Position numbers and translations under genes: made by a program
Notes under the pieces: generated by a model
What the model saw: the letters and a program-made list of their open reading frames with translations, nothing else
Told to the model about the DNA's origin: nothing
Database searches by the model: none
Source of the DNA: an uncultured Clostridia bacterium
GTDB taxonomy: Bacteria > Bacillota > Clostridia > Christensenellales > Aristaeellaceae
Assembly: GCA_934667105.1 (NCBI GenBank)
Contig: CAKULG010000009.1
Span: 1-64,000, forward strand
Direction of reading: 5' to 3'
Length of the DNA stretch: 64,000 bases
Part shown: piece by piece, positions 19,550 through 28,326 of the stretch
Numbering within the stretch: the first letter of the stretch is position 1
How the letters are laid out: the number at the start of each line of letters is the position of its first letter

Positions 19550-20410
19550 ATGCCAACAGAAACGCAAAAGGCCGGGCAAACCGTATGGATAACCGGCGCT
19601 TCCAGCGGCTTGGGGCTGCACACGGCCCAGGCGCTGCGAAAAGCGGGCTTTCGGGTGATCGCGGGCGCGCGCGCCTTTGAAAGCCCTGAAAGGCGGGCGG
19701 ATGAAAACTGCCTGCCGCTGGATGTGACCAAGCAGGAAAGCATCGACGTATTTGTGGAAAAGGCCCTGCAGTTGGCCGGGCCGCCCGATATTTTAATCAA
19801 CTGCGCCGGGGTGCTCGTCCTGGGGCCGTGCGAGGGGTACGCCCTGGATGAGCTGCGCCAGGTGATGGAAACCAATTTCTTCGGCCAGGCCGCCATGATC
19901 GCCCGGGCGCTGCCGCTGATGCGGGCCCGGGGCCGGGGGCGCATTGTGAATTTTTCCTCCATCAACGGGCTGCTGGGCGTGCCCTTTCAGGGGGCGTATA
20001 CCGCCAGCAAGCACGCCGTGGAGGGCTATTCCGAATGCCTGGCCATGGAGTGCGCGCCCTTCGGGGTGGAGGTGATGCTGGTGGAGCCGGGGGATCACCA
20101 AAGCGGCTCCGCCGCCTATCGCCGCCATGCACGGGCCATGGACGGCGCGCCCTCTCCCTACGCCGCCGCCTTCGCCCGGGGCTGCGCCGTCATCGCCCAT
20201 GACGAGCGCTGCGGCAGCGATCCGGACCGCCTGGGGGAAAAAATCGCCCGGACGCTGAAAAAGCGCCGTCTGCCCCGCCGCCTGCGCATCGCCAAGGGGG
20301 ATCAGCGCCTGGCGGTCGTGCTCCACGACGCGCTGCCCGGGCGGCTGTTTGGAAAAATTCTCGCTTCCTATTATGGGAAGAACGCGCATGAAAAAGAGGG
20401 GAAGAAATGA
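19550..20410 (+). CDS. SDR reductase coupled to the ligase-ACP-AOS fusion
   Basis: 286 residues, start behind GGAAGGAGAGG. Classical SDR features: TGASSGLG for cofactor binding, NCAGV, and the catalytic SSINGLLGVPFQGAYTASK containing S, Y and K. The C-terminal tail is longer than average, as in 3-ketosphinganine reductases and DHRS-type lipid reductases. Its stop overlaps the start of the 1100-residue fusion gene (ATGA at 20407-20410), so the two products are made together. The likely role is to reduce the 3-keto group of the aminoketone released by the fusion. That is inference from coupling and chemistry. Confidence 0.85.
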   Translation: MPTETQKAGQTVWITGASSGLGLHTAQALRKAGFRVIAGARAFESPERRADENCLPLDVTKQESIDVFVEKALQLAGPPDILINCAGVLVLGPCEGYALDELRQVMETNFFGQAAMIARALPLMRARGRGRIVNFSSINGLLGVPFQGAYTASKHAVEGYSECLAMECAPFGVEVMLVEPGDHQSGSAAYRRHARAMDGAPSPYAAAFARGCAVIAHDERCGSDPDRLGEKIARTLKKRRLPRRLRIAKGDQRLAVVLHDALPGRLFGKILASYYGKNAHEKEGKK

Positions 20411-23400
20411 ACGAAATTCTGCTTCGCAGCCAACAGCTGCAAAAGGATATGACCCTTGAAAACCTGTTCGGCATCATCTGCGATCAGGGGGACAAGGTGG
20501 CCGCCCGGTATCTTGAGGGGGACGCCGAGCGCACCATCACCTACAGCCAATATAAGCGGCGCGCCTTTTCCTGCGCCGCGTTCCTGCGCCGGGCCCTGGG
20601 GCCGGAAAAGAAGGGCGCGTTCATCGCCCTGCAAATGGATACCTGCCCGGATTATTTCAGCCTGTTCTGGGGCGTGCTGGCGGCGGGCTATAACGCCGTG
20701 CTGCTGGACTACACCCTGAACGAGGAAATGACCGCCTACATGCTGGGCCAGGCGGGGGCCGTGGCCGTTATCGCCAAGGGCGCGCGCAGGCTGCCCGCCG
20801 ACGTGCGCCAGTTTACCGCCGCCGAGCTGCTCGCCGCCCCCGAGGCGCCGGAGTTCGCGCCCGAATTTGGCGAAATGGTGGCGCTGTGCACCTCCGGCAC
20901 CACCGATACCAGCCGCATCTTCGTCTATAACGCCCACGCCGTGTGCAGCCAGGTGCTCAATTCCGAGCTGCTCTACCGGGAAAACCAGCGCATCATCTGC
21001 GATAAGCCCCGGCGCAACCTGGCGTTCCTGCCCTTCCACCACATTTTCGGCTTCATGGTGTGCCTGCTGTGGATTCATTTCATCGGCTATGAAAATATCT
21101 ATCTCCACGATCGCAGCCCCCAGACCATCCAGGCCACCGCCCGGCGCTTCCATGTGACCCACCTGATGGCCGTGCCCCTTTTGGCCAATCATCTTTCCGT
21201 GGCGCTGAATAAAAAGGTGGCCAAGGAAAAGCGCTTTAAGCGCGCGGCCTATCATTCCATGCGGGGCACCTCCCTGGCGCTGCAATCGGTGGCTCCGGGC
21301 TTTGGGCTGGATTTCGCGCGGAAATTCATGTTCCGCAAGGCCGCGTCCCAGATGCTGGGGCCGGATATCCGCTGCATCATCCTGGGGGGCAGCCACACCC
21401 CCGCCAAATATATGCGCACGCTGTCCGCCCTGGGGTATTATGTGGTTTCGGGCTTCGGCATGACGGAAACGGGCGTCACCTCCGTGGAAAGCGGCAAAAA
21501 CGTGCTCAAGCGCACCTCGGGCTCCGTGGGCCGCCCCCTGGCCAGCGCGGAATACAAAATCAAGCCCGTGGGCGAGGATCCCCGGGTGGGGGAAATGTAC
21601 ATCCGGGGCGACACGGTGCACACCGCCCGGCTGAAGGACGGCCGGCTTCTGCCCCCCCATCTGGACGCGGAGGGCTGGTACCGCACGGGGGACGTGGTGC
21701 GTCTGAAAAAGGGCAGCCGCATGTATGTGGAGGGCCGCGCCAAGGACGTTATCATCAACGAATCGGGGGAAAACGTATACCCCGACGAAATCGAGGACGC
21801 CTTCGCCGGGCTGCCGGGGGTGGAGCAGCTGTGCGTGCTGGGGGTTCGCGCCCCGGAAAGCAAGGGACGGCTGCATTTCCCCGGCCGGAAAAAGGAGCTG
21901 CAATACGAGCAGATCACCCTGGCGCTGAAGCTGGGCGCCGCCGCCCAACCGGGCAGCGCGCCCGCCCCGCTGATGGAGAAAATTCGCAAGATCAATTCCT
22001 CCCTGCCCGCGCTGAAGCGGGTAAGCCGGGTGGTGCTCACCGCCCAGGCCTTCCCCACCGCCAATGGGGTGAAGGTGAAGCGCCAGGCGCTGAAAAGGGC
22101 GCTGGAGGAGGGCGCGTTCCCCTGCTGGGAGGCTGAGCTGCCCCGCAAGGGCGCGCCGGAGGCCGCCCCCGCCCCCCTGGCCGAGCCCCAGAACGAGGCC
22201 CGGCAGGAGGAGCGGGAAATTCGCGCCCAGGTGCGCGCACTGTACGCCGAGGCCCTGGATATCGCCCCGGAGGGCATCCGGGACGACGCGCATTTTATCG
22301 ACGAGCTGGGCGGCGACAGCCTGCAGGTGCTGAGCATGAGCCTGAAAATCGAGGAGCGCTTCGGCGTGCTCATCCCTCCGGAGGAATACGGCCAGTGCAC
22401 CACGGTGAACGAGCTGACCGCCCTGCTGCTTTCCCGCCTGCACGGCGAAAACACGCAGGCGGAGGCGCCCCAGGCCGTCGCGCCCATTACCCGCTTTGAG
22501 GACAGCCCCGAATACATCGCCTTTGCCAAGCGCCAGGCCGCGCTGATGGGCGAGGGCAAGGAAAACCCCTATTTCGTCTGCCACGATTCGCCCCTCACTG
22601 ATACCAGCCTGATGGCGGGGCAGCGGGTGCTGAATTTCGGCAGCTACAACTACGTCGGCATGTCGGGCCGCCCCGAAACCAAGGCGGCCGCCAAGGCCGC
22701 TATCGATCAATACGGCACCTCCGCCTCGGGCAGCCGCTTGCTGGCGGGTGAAAAAAGCCTGTATCAGGAGCTGGAACGGGAAATCGCCGATTGGAAGCAC
22801 GCCGAGGCCGCCCTGGTGCTGGTGGGCGGCCATTCCACCAACGTCACCTGCGTGGGCAATTTCTGCGGCAAGGGCGATCTGATCCTCTACGATGCCATCG
22901 CCCACAATTCCGTGGCCCAGGGCTGCCAGCTTTCCCAGGCGGAATGCCGCCCCTTCCCGCATAACGATTTTTCCGCCCTGGAGGGCATTCTCCGGGCCCA
23001 GCGGCAGAAATACGCCAAGGTGCTCATTGTGATCGAGGGCGCGTATTCCATGGACGGCGATATCGCCCCCGTGCCCCAATTCGTGGCGCTGAAGAAGAAA
23101 TACGGCTGCTTCCTGATGGTGGACGAGGCCCACTCCGCCTGCGTTATCGGCCAGACCGGCGGCGGCGTGGACGAATATTTCGGCCTGGAGCCCGGGGATA
23201 TCGATATCAAGATGGGCACCCTCTCCAAGGGCCTGGGGGCCTGCGGCGGCTATCTGGCCGGTTCCCGCGCCATTATCGATTACATGCGCTATAACCTGCC
23301 CGGGTTTGTGTTCTCCGTGGGCATCTCCCCGCCGCTGGCCGCCGCCACCCTCTGCGCCGTGCGCCTGCTGCGCACCGATCCCTCTATTATGGCGCGCATG

Positions 23401-23709
23401 CGCCGCAATATCCGCTGCTTTGTGGAGGAAGCGCACAAGCGTAATTTCAACACCTGCCTGGCGGGCGAAACCGCGATCATCCCCATCCTGGTGGGCGGAG
23501 ACGAGGATGCGTTCCTCCTTTCCAATCTGCTGCGCAAGCAGGGCGTGTTCGTGCCCCCCGCCGTTTATCCCGCCGTGCCCAAGGGCAAGGCCCGCCTGCG
23601 CTTCTGCGTCACCTCCGAGCATCGCCCCGAACAGATTATCGAGGCCCTGGACAAGCTGGCCGCCTGCGCCCAGGAAGCGGGCGTCTCCCTGCCCGGGACG
23701 GAGGAGTGA
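20407..23709 (+). CDS. Acyl-AMP ligase / acyl carrier protein / alpha-oxoamine synthase fusion
   Basis: 1100 residues in three parts. Residues 1 to about 575 are an adenylate-forming ligase: GFGMTETG, YRTGDVVRL, GRAKDVIINESGENVYPDEI and the C-terminal NGVKVKR lysine. About 600-680 is a carrier protein with the attachment serine in GGDSLQ (Ser638). About 700-1090 is a PLP alpha-oxoamine synthase: His833 in AHNSVAQG, DEAHSACVIG (Asp906) and Lys941 in GTLSKGLGACGGY. The ligase would load a fatty acid onto the carrier, and the synthase would condense it with an amino acid, as serine palmitoyltransferase does, giving a long-chain aminoketone. The ligase P-loop reads TSGTTDTSRIF, lacking the usual G-x-P-K. 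BioF, PigH or cysteate-using relatives are alternatives for the third domain. Confidence 0.88.
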   Translation: MNEILLRSQQLQKDMTLENLFGIICDQGDKVAARYLEGDAERTITYSQYKRRAFSCAAFLRRALGPEKKGAFIALQMDTCPDYFSLFWGVLAAGYNAVLLDYTLNEEMTAYMLGQAGAVAVIAKGARRLPADVRQFTAAELLAAPEAPEFAPEFGEMVALCTSGTTDTSRIFVYNAHAVCSQVLNSELLYRENQRIICDKPRRNLAFLPFHHIFGFMVCLLWIHFIGYENIYLHDRSPQTIQATARRFHVTHLMAVPLLANHLSVALNKKVAKEKRFKRAAYHSMRGTSLALQSVAPGFGLDFARKFMFRKAASQMLGPDIRCIILGGSHTPAKYMRTLSALGYYVVSGFGMTETGVTSVESGKNVLKRTSGSVGRPLASAEYKIKPVGEDPRVGEMYIRGDTVHTARLKDGRLLPPHLDAEGWYRTGDVVRLKKGSRMYVEGRAKDVIINESGENVYPDEIEDAFAGLPGVEQLCVLGVRAPESKGRLHFPGRKKELQYEQITLALKLGAAAQPGSAPAPLMEKIRKINSSLPALKRVSRVVLTAQAFPTANGVKVKRQALKRALEEGAFPCWEAELPRKGAPEAAPAPLAEPQNEARQEEREIRAQVRALYAEALDIAPEGIRDDAHFIDELGGDSLQVLSMSLKIEERFGVLIPPEEYGQCTTVNELTALLLSRLHGENTQAEAPQAVAPITRFEDSPEYIAFAKRQAALMGEGKENPYFVCHDSPLTDTSLMAGQRVLNFGSYNYVGMSGRPETKAAAKAAIDQYGTSASGSRLLAGEKSLYQELEREIADWKHAEAALVLVGGHSTNVTCVGNFCGKGDLILYDAIAHNSVAQGCQLSQAECRPFPHNDFSALEGILRAQRQKYAKVLIVIEGAYSMDGDIAPVPQFVALKKKYGCFLMVDEAHSACVIGQTGGGVDEYFGLEPGDIDIKMGTLSKGLGACGGYLAGSRAIIDYMRYNLPGFVFSVGISPPLAAATLCAVRLLRTDPSIMARMRRNIRCFVEEAHKRNFNTCLAGETAIIPILVGGDEDAFLLSNLLRKQGVFVPPAVYPAVPKGKARLRFCVTSEHRPEQIIEALDKLAACAQEAGVSLPGTEE

Positions 23710-23725
23710 GATTTAAATAAATAAG

Positions 23726-23769
23726 GCGGGGGAACCCATTCCTTGGCTTACAAGGAACGGTTCCCCCGC
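23726..23769. repeat. Box A palindrome between convergent genes
   Basis: Arms GCGGGGGAACC... and ...GGTTCCCCCGC with the inner CCTTGGCTTACAAGG. It occupies most of the 68 bases between the stop of the fusion gene and the stop of miaA, so it can act as a two-way terminator. Confidence 0.8.
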
Positions 23770-23777
23770 ATAAATTA

Positions 23778-24665
23778 TTATTTCTCCAAAAACTCCTCGA
23801 TAAGCGCGGCGGCCTGGGCGGCGGGGTCGGCCCGCATGTCCAGCCAGTGAATGGCGGGATCCTTTTTAAACCAGGTCACCTGGCGCTTGGCGAACTTTTT
23901 AATGGCGTTGCCCAACTCCAGCACCATTTGCTCGTAGCCGATTTCGCCCAGGAGATAGCGGGTGAGGTAGCGGTATTCCAGGCCCAGCTTCATCAAAAAT
24001 TCGCGGCTCACGCCCTCGTCCAGCAGGGCCTTGGTTTCCTGCACCATGCCCTGGGCCAGGCGGCGCTCCAGGCGCTCGTCGATGCGCTTTTTCAGCGTTT
24101 CGCGATCCCAGGTCACGCCCAGGCGCAGGGCGTCATAGCGGGGCGCGCGGCGGCCGGGGGCGTAATCGCCCGCCGCCAGGCGTTCCAGGGCGCGCATAAC
24201 GCGGTTGCGGTTTTGCGGATCGATTTCGGTATCGGGCAATTGCTCCCGCAGCATGGCGTAAAGCGCGGGGGTGTCGTAGGTTTCCAGATGCGCCCGCAGC
24301 GCAAGATCGGGCGCGCGGTCGGACAGCTGATAGCCGTCCGCCACCGCGTCCACATACAGGCCCGTGCCCCCCACCAGGAAGGGAATTTTCCCCCGGGCCA
24401 GAATATCGTCGATGGCGGCGTAGGCCAGGCGCTGAAAATCCGCCATGGAGAAAAAATCCCCCGGCTGGCAAATATCGATCAGATGATGGGGCACGCCGCG
24501 CATTTCCTCGGGCGTAATTTTGCCGCTGCCCAGATCCAGCCGCCGAAACACCTGCCGGGAATCGGCGGAAACCACCTCGCCCCCGTAGCGGGCGGCCAGC
24601 TCCACCCCCAGCCCGCTTTTGCCCGAAGCGTTGGTGCCCGCGATCACGATCAATTTGCCCATCAT
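23778..24665 (-). CDS. miaA: tRNA dimethylallyltransferase
   Basis: 295 residues from ATG 24665 behind GGGGAGAAAAG. The P-loop GTNASGKS, then SADSRQVFRRLDLGSGK and VPHHLID, and later GGTGLYVDAV and NRNRVMRALE are all diagnostic of MiaA. It attaches a dimethylallyl group to A37 of tRNAs that read UNN codons. The C-terminus contains the usual TWFKKD. An in-frame extension upstream lacks family similarity and was rejected. Confidence 0.95.
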   Translation of the reverse strand: MMGKLIVIAGTNASGKSGLGVELAARYGGEVVSADSRQVFRRLDLGSGKITPEEMRGVPHHLIDICQPGDFFSMADFQRLAYAAIDDILARGKIPFLVGGTGLYVDAVADGYQLSDRAPDLALRAHLETYDTPALYAMLREQLPDTEIDPQNRNRVMRALERLAAGDYAPGRRAPRYDALRLGVTWDRETLKKRIDERLERRLAQGMVQETKALLDEGVSREFLMKLGLEYRYLTRYLLGEIGYEQMVLELGNAIKKFAKRQVTWFKKDPAIHWLDMRADPAAQAAALIEEFLEK

Positions 24666-24770
24666 GGCTTTTCTCCCCTTGCGCAATTTGCTTGCTCTTA
24701 TAATAGCATACCTGCCGCGCCGCTGTAAAGCCGCGGCCCGGGGAAAGCAAAAAAAGAGCGCCCTGTGCGG

Positions 24771-24799
24771 TTGCGGGCGCGGGCCGAATATGCTATACT
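24771..24799 (+). promoter_or_regulatory. Promoter of the ecf operon
   Basis: TTGCGG (24771-24776), 17 bases, TATACT (24794-24799), 65 bases before the ecfA1 start codon. Confidence 0.7.
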
Positions 24800-24864
24800 G
24801 TCTGCGCCGGGGGCGGAAAAAAGCGCGCCCCGGGTATTGGATTACGCAGGAAAGAGGGGCCCCC

Positions 24865-25701
24865 ATGCCCGAAGCGATTATTACGGTAGATCATGTATCC
24901 TTTGCCTACGAGGAAAAGGGAGAAGAGGCGGTGCGGGACGTATCGCTTTCCATTCCCCGGGGCGCTTTTTATGCCATTCTGGGGCAAAACGGCTCGGGCA
25001 AATCCACCCTGGCCAAGCTGATGAACGGGCTGTACACCCCCTCCGCAGGCCGGGTGACGGTGTGTGGAATGGACACCCAGGAGGAAAAGAACACCTGGAG
25101 CATCCGCGAAAAGGCGGGCATGGTGTTCCAGAACCCGGATAACCAGCTGGTGGCCACCATGGTGCGGGAGGACGTGGCCTTCGGCCTGGAAAATATCGGC
25201 GTGCCCACGGCGGAAATGCCCGCCCGGATTGAGCGCGCGCTGGCGGATGTGGGCATGCAGGCCTTTGCCGACCGCGCGCCCCACACCCTCTCGGGCGGGC
25301 AGAAGCAGCGGGTGGCCATCGCGGGGGTGCTGGCCATGCGCCCGGAGGCCATTATTTTCGATGAATCCACCGCCATGCTGGATCCCCAGGGCCGGCGCGA
25401 GGTGCTCTCCGCCGTGCGGCGGCTGAACCAGGAGCAGGGCATCACCGTGCTGTGGATCACGCATTTTATGGAAGAAGCGGCCCAGTGCCAGAAAATATTT
25501 ATCATGCATGCGGGGAAAATCGTGCTGGAGGGCGCGCCCCGGGAAATTTTCCAGGATGCGCAGGCCCTGCGGCCCTATCGCCTGGACGCGCCGCCCATGG
25601 CCCGGCTGGCCCAGCGGCTGCGGGCGGCGGGCATGCCCCTGCCCCCGGATATCCTGACGGAAGAAGAAATGGCGCGGGAGGTGGCGCGGCTGTGGAAATA
25701 A
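24865..25701 (+). CDS. ecfA1: ECF transporter ATPase A1
   Basis: 278 residues from ATG 24865 behind AAAGAGGGG. Walker A GQNGSGKST, the Q-loop in VFQNPDNQLVA, signature LSGGQKQRVAIAG and Walker B AIIFDESTAMLDP are intact. The PDNQLVATMVREDVAFGLEN stretch is typical of EcfA1. It pairs with EcfA2 to power vitamin import through EcfT and interchangeable substrate-binding subunits such as the RibU encoded at 27699. Confidence 0.93.
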   Translation: MPEAIITVDHVSFAYEEKGEEAVRDVSLSIPRGAFYAILGQNGSGKSTLAKLMNGLYTPSAGRVTVCGMDTQEEKNTWSIREKAGMVFQNPDNQLVATMVREDVAFGLENIGVPTAEMPARIERALADVGMQAFADRAPHTLSGGQKQRVAIAGVLAMRPEAIIFDESTAMLDPQGRREVLSAVRRLNQEQGITVLWITHFMEEAAQCQKIFIMHAGKIVLEGAPREIFQDAQALRPYRLDAPPMARLAQRLRAAGMPLPPDILTEEEMAREVARLWK

Positions 25702-26555
25702 CGCTGGAGCATGTATCCCATACCTATCAGCCCGGCAGCCCCTTCCAGGCCGCCGCGCTTTGCGACGTATCGCTGACCATCCGCCGGGAGGATTTTCTGG
25801 CCCTCATCGGCCACACCGGCTCGGGCAAATCCACCCTGGCGCAGCATATTAACGGCCTGCTGCGCCCCACGGCGGGCCGGGTGCTGCTGGACGGGCAGGA
25901 CATCGAGGAAAAGGGCTTTTCCAAAAAGCAGCTGCGGCAGCGGGTGGGCCTGGTGTTTCAATATCCGGAGCACCAATTGTTTGAAGAAACGGTGGCCAAG
26001 GACGTGGCCTTCGGCCCGCGCAATTTGGGCCTTTCCGCCCAGGAAACGGCGGACCGGGTGCGGGAAGCGCTGGAACGGGTGGGCCTGCCCTATGACGAAA
26101 TCGCGGAAAAATCGCCCTTTGAATTATCCGGCGGCCAGATGCGCCGGGCGGCCATGGCGGGCGTGCTGGCCATGCGGCCCGAAATGCTGGTGCTGGACGA
26201 GCCCGCGGCGGGGCTGGACCCCCAAAGCCGGGAGGAAATGCTGCAAATGATCGCGCGGCTTCACGCCCAGGGGGACGGCATTGTGATGATCTCCCATTCC
26301 ATGGACGACGTGGCCCGCTATGCCACCCGGGCGGTGGTAATGGAAAAGGGGCGCGCGGTAATGGAGGGAACCCCCGCCCAGGTGTTCCGCCAGGCGGAAC
26401 GGCTGGAGGAAATGGGGCTGGAGGTGCCCGCCGTGTGCCGGATGGGCCGGGCGCTGCGGGCCGCGGGCGTGCCCTTCCCGGAGGATATTTTCCGGGAGGA
26501 CGACGCATTTTCCGCCCTGCTGGCCCTGTGGAAGGATGGAAAAAAGCATGCTTGA
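25692..26555 (+). CDS. ecfA2: ECF transporter ATPase A2
   Basis: 287 residues from GTG 25692, a start inside the last codons of ecfA1 (10-base overlap), giving VEITLEHVSHTYQPGSPFQ, the usual N-terminus of this subunit. Walker A GHTGSGKST, FQYPEHQLFEETVAKDVAFG, signature LSGGQMRRAAMAG and Walker B MLVLDEPAAGLDP are present. It forms the heterodimer with EcfA1. Confidence 0.93.
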   Translation: MEITLEHVSHTYQPGSPFQAAALCDVSLTIRREDFLALIGHTGSGKSTLAQHINGLLRPTAGRVLLDGQDIEEKGFSKKQLRQRVGLVFQYPEHQLFEETVAKDVAFGPRNLGLSAQETADRVREALERVGLPYDEIAEKSPFELSGGQMRRAAMAGVLAMRPEMLVLDEPAAGLDPQSREEMLQMIARLHAQGDGIVMISHSMDDVARYATRAVVMEKGRAVMEGTPAQVFRQAERLEEMGLEVPAVCRMGRALRAAGVPFPEDIFREDDAFSALLALWKDGKKHA

Positions 26556-27351
26556 TAATATTACCCTGGGCCAGTATTACCCGGCGGACAGCCTGGTGCA
26601 CCGCCTGGACCCCCGAACGAAAATTCTGCTGCTGGTAGCGCTGATCGTGGCCATCTTCCTGGCGCGGAATCTGCTGGCCTTTGTGCCGGTGATCGCCTTT
26701 CTCTGCCTGGCGGCGCGGCTTTCCAAAACGCCCTTTTCGCTGCTGCTCAAGGGGCTCAAGCCACTGCGGCTGATTCTGATTCTCACCTTCCTGCTGAACC
26801 TGTTTTTCCTCTCCGGAGAAACGCCCCTGCTGAATCTGGGCTTCGCCGTGATTACCAAGGAGGCGCTGATAACCGCCGTGCATTACGCGCTGCGGCTGGT
26901 GCTGCTGGTGCTGGGCTCCAGCCTGCTCACCCTCACCACCGCGCCCATGACGCTTACCGATGGGCTGGAGCGGCTGATGTCCGGCCTGCGGGCGCTGCAT
27001 TTCCCCGCCCATGAAATGGCCATGATGATGACCATCGCCCTGCGCTTTATCCCCACCCTGTTGGAGGAGGCGGATAAAATCATGAAGGCGCAAACCGCCC
27101 GGGGCGCGGATTTCGAATCGGGCAATCTCATCGCCCGGGCCAAGGCCATGGTGCCGCTGCTGGTGCCGCTGTTCGTCAGCGCGTTCCGCCGGGCGGGGGA
27201 GCTGGCCATGGCCATGGAGGCCCGCTGCTATCACGGCGGCGAGGGCAGAACGCGCCTGCGCGTGCTTAAGTTCGCCCGCCGCGATCTTTGGGCCGCCCTT
27301 TCCGTGGCCGCCCTCATCGCCCTGGTCGTCCTCTGCGGAATGGTTTATTAA
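26548..27351 (+). CDS. ecfT: ECF transporter transmembrane coupling protein
   Basis: 267 residues from ATG 26548 (an ATG at 26536 is also possible). The N-terminus LDNITLGQYYPADSLVHRLD followed by PRTK is standard for EcfT. Five or so membrane helices and the coupling motif, here QTARGADF and AMEARCYHGG (the A-R-G type boxes), contact the ATPases. The start overlaps the end of ecfA2, so the three genes form a coupled operon. Confidence 0.93.
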   Translation: MLDNITLGQYYPADSLVHRLDPRTKILLLVALIVAIFLARNLLAFVPVIAFLCLAARLSKTPFSLLLKGLKPLRLILILTFLLNLFFLSGETPLLNLGFAVITKEALITAVHYALRLVLLVLGSSLLTLTTAPMTLTDGLERLMSGLRALHFPAHEMAMMMTIALRFIPTLLEEADKIMKAQTARGADFESGNLIARAKAMVPLLVPLFVSAFRRAGELAMAMEARCYHGGEGRTRLRVLKFARRDLWAALSVAALIALVVLCGMVY

Positions 27352-27364
27352 GTAAAATATTCAT

Positions 27365-27407
27365 GCGGGGGAGACACTCTTTGGCCTCCAAAGAATGCCT
27401 CCCCCGC
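27365..27407. repeat. Box A palindrome at the end of the ecf operon
   Basis: GCGGGGGAG... and ...CCTCCCCCGC arms around CTTTGGCCTCCAAAG, 13 bases after the ecfT stop. Likely terminator of the ecf operon, separating it from the riboswitch-controlled unit. Confidence 0.8.
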
Positions 27408-27426
27408 AAATTTCCTTAAGTTTCCC

Positions 27427-27455
27427 TTGACATTTTCTCATCCATGCGGTATACT
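27427..27455 (+). promoter_or_regulatory. Promoter of the ribU-riboflavin kinase unit
   Basis: TTGACA (27427-27432), 17 bases, TATACT (27450-27455). The transcript would start near 27462, just before the riboswitch. Confidence 0.88.
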
Positions 27456-27478
27456 GCACGCGAAAACTGAACAGAAAG

Positions 27479-27602
27479 CGTCTTCAGGGCAGGGTGAAAT
27501 TCCCGACCGGCGGTATAGTCCGCGACCGGAAAAGCGCATGCTTTTCCGCTGAGCTGGTGAAATTCCGGCGCCGACAGCAACAGTCTGGATGGAAGAAGAC
27601 GG
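27479..27602 (+). ncRNA. FMN riboswitch (RFN element)
   Basis: The conserved blocks are all visible: CTTCAGGGCAGGGTGAAATT at the start, CCGACCGGCGGT, AGTCCGCGACC, GAGCTGGTGAAATTCCGGC, CCGACAGCAACAGTCTGGAT and the closing GAAGAAGACG that pairs with CGTCTTC. FMN binding folds the RNA so that the downstream terminator forms and ribU expression drops. Confidence 0.97.
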
Positions 27603-27647
27603 AAGGTTCCTCTTCCTGCGGGAAGGGCTCCGCCGCTTGATTTTTCT

Positions 27648-27677
27648 CCCTGAAGGCGCCGCTTTCAGGGATTTTTA
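27648..27677 (+). terminator. Riboswitch-controlled intrinsic terminator
   Basis: CCCTGAA, nine bases, TTCAGGG, then ATTTTTATT, about 45 bases after the riboswitch and 22 before the ribU start. The position shows that FMN acts by premature transcription termination. Confidence 0.85.
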
Positions 27678-27698
27678 TTGCAAGGAGCTGAACGCCTT

Positions 27699-28301
27699 AT
27701 GAAAGGAACGAACCGCCGCGTTCTCACCATCCGGGAAATGACCACCATTGCCGTTCTGGCCGCCGTCGCCGCTATTCTGTTCATGATCGAAATACCCGTA
27801 GTGCTTTTTTATCGGCTGGATTTGAGCACCCTGCCCGTGCTGCTGGGCGCTTTCGCCATGGGCCCCTGGCAGGGCACGCTGATTTTGCTGATCAAATCCT
27901 CTCTGGGGCTTCTGCATTCCAATTCCCAGGGGGTGGGGGAACTGGCGGATTTTCTGATGGGCCTTGCCATGATTCTTCCCGCCTCGCTGGTATATCGGAA
28001 GATCAAAACCAGAAAGGGCGCCATCCTGGGCATGCTTCTCGGCGTCGTCGCCGCCGTCGTCGCCGCCGTGCTGAGCAATCTTTACATTATGCTCCCCTTC
28101 TACAGCACGGCCTACGGCATGCCCATTGAATCCATTATCGCCATGGGGAAGGAATTGGTTCCCGCCATTGACAGCGCGTTCAAATTTGTGCTGTATATCA
28201 CCGCGCCCTTTAACCTGCTCAAATGGGTGATTATCAGCGTGCTCACCGCGCTGATTTATAAGCCCCTCTCTCCCCTGCTGCATAGCGCCCAGAAGCGCTG
28301 A
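27699..28301 (+). CDS. ribU: Riboflavin ECF transporter substrate-binding subunit
   Basis: 200 residues from ATG 27699 behind AAGGAG; a TTG at 27678 lies in the terminator and was rejected. Six hydrophobic segments. LDLSTLPVLLGAFAMGPWQG and IKSSLGLLHSNSQGVGELAD are the RibU-type ligand-site signature. It binds riboflavin and uses the EcfA1-EcfA2-EcfT module encoded immediately upstream. Under FMN riboswitch control, so import rises when FMN is low. Confidence 0.95.
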   Translation: MKGTNRRVLTIREMTTIAVLAAVAAILFMIEIPVVLFYRLDLSTLPVLLGAFAMGPWQGTLILLIKSSLGLLHSNSQGVGELADFLMGLAMILPASLVYRKIKTRKGAILGMLLGVVAAVVAAVLSNLYIMLPFYSTAYGMPIESIIAMGKELVPAIDSAFKFVLYITAPFNLLKWVIISVLTALIYKPLSPLLHSAQKR

Positions 28302-28326
28302 AATACGAAAGGAAGGCTGATTCGGC

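Noticed and set aside
20371..23622. 1083-codon open frame antisense to the ligase-ACP-AOS fusion
   Set aside because: A by-product of codon bias in the fusion gene; the composition is low-complexity and the plus-strand protein has intact motifs throughout.
20407..23709. Biotin pathway (BioW-BioF-like fusion)
   Set aside because: A carrier protein domain lies between ligase and synthase, an SDR is coupled, and no bioA, bioB or bioD gene is nearby. Not fully excluded for the third domain's ancestry.
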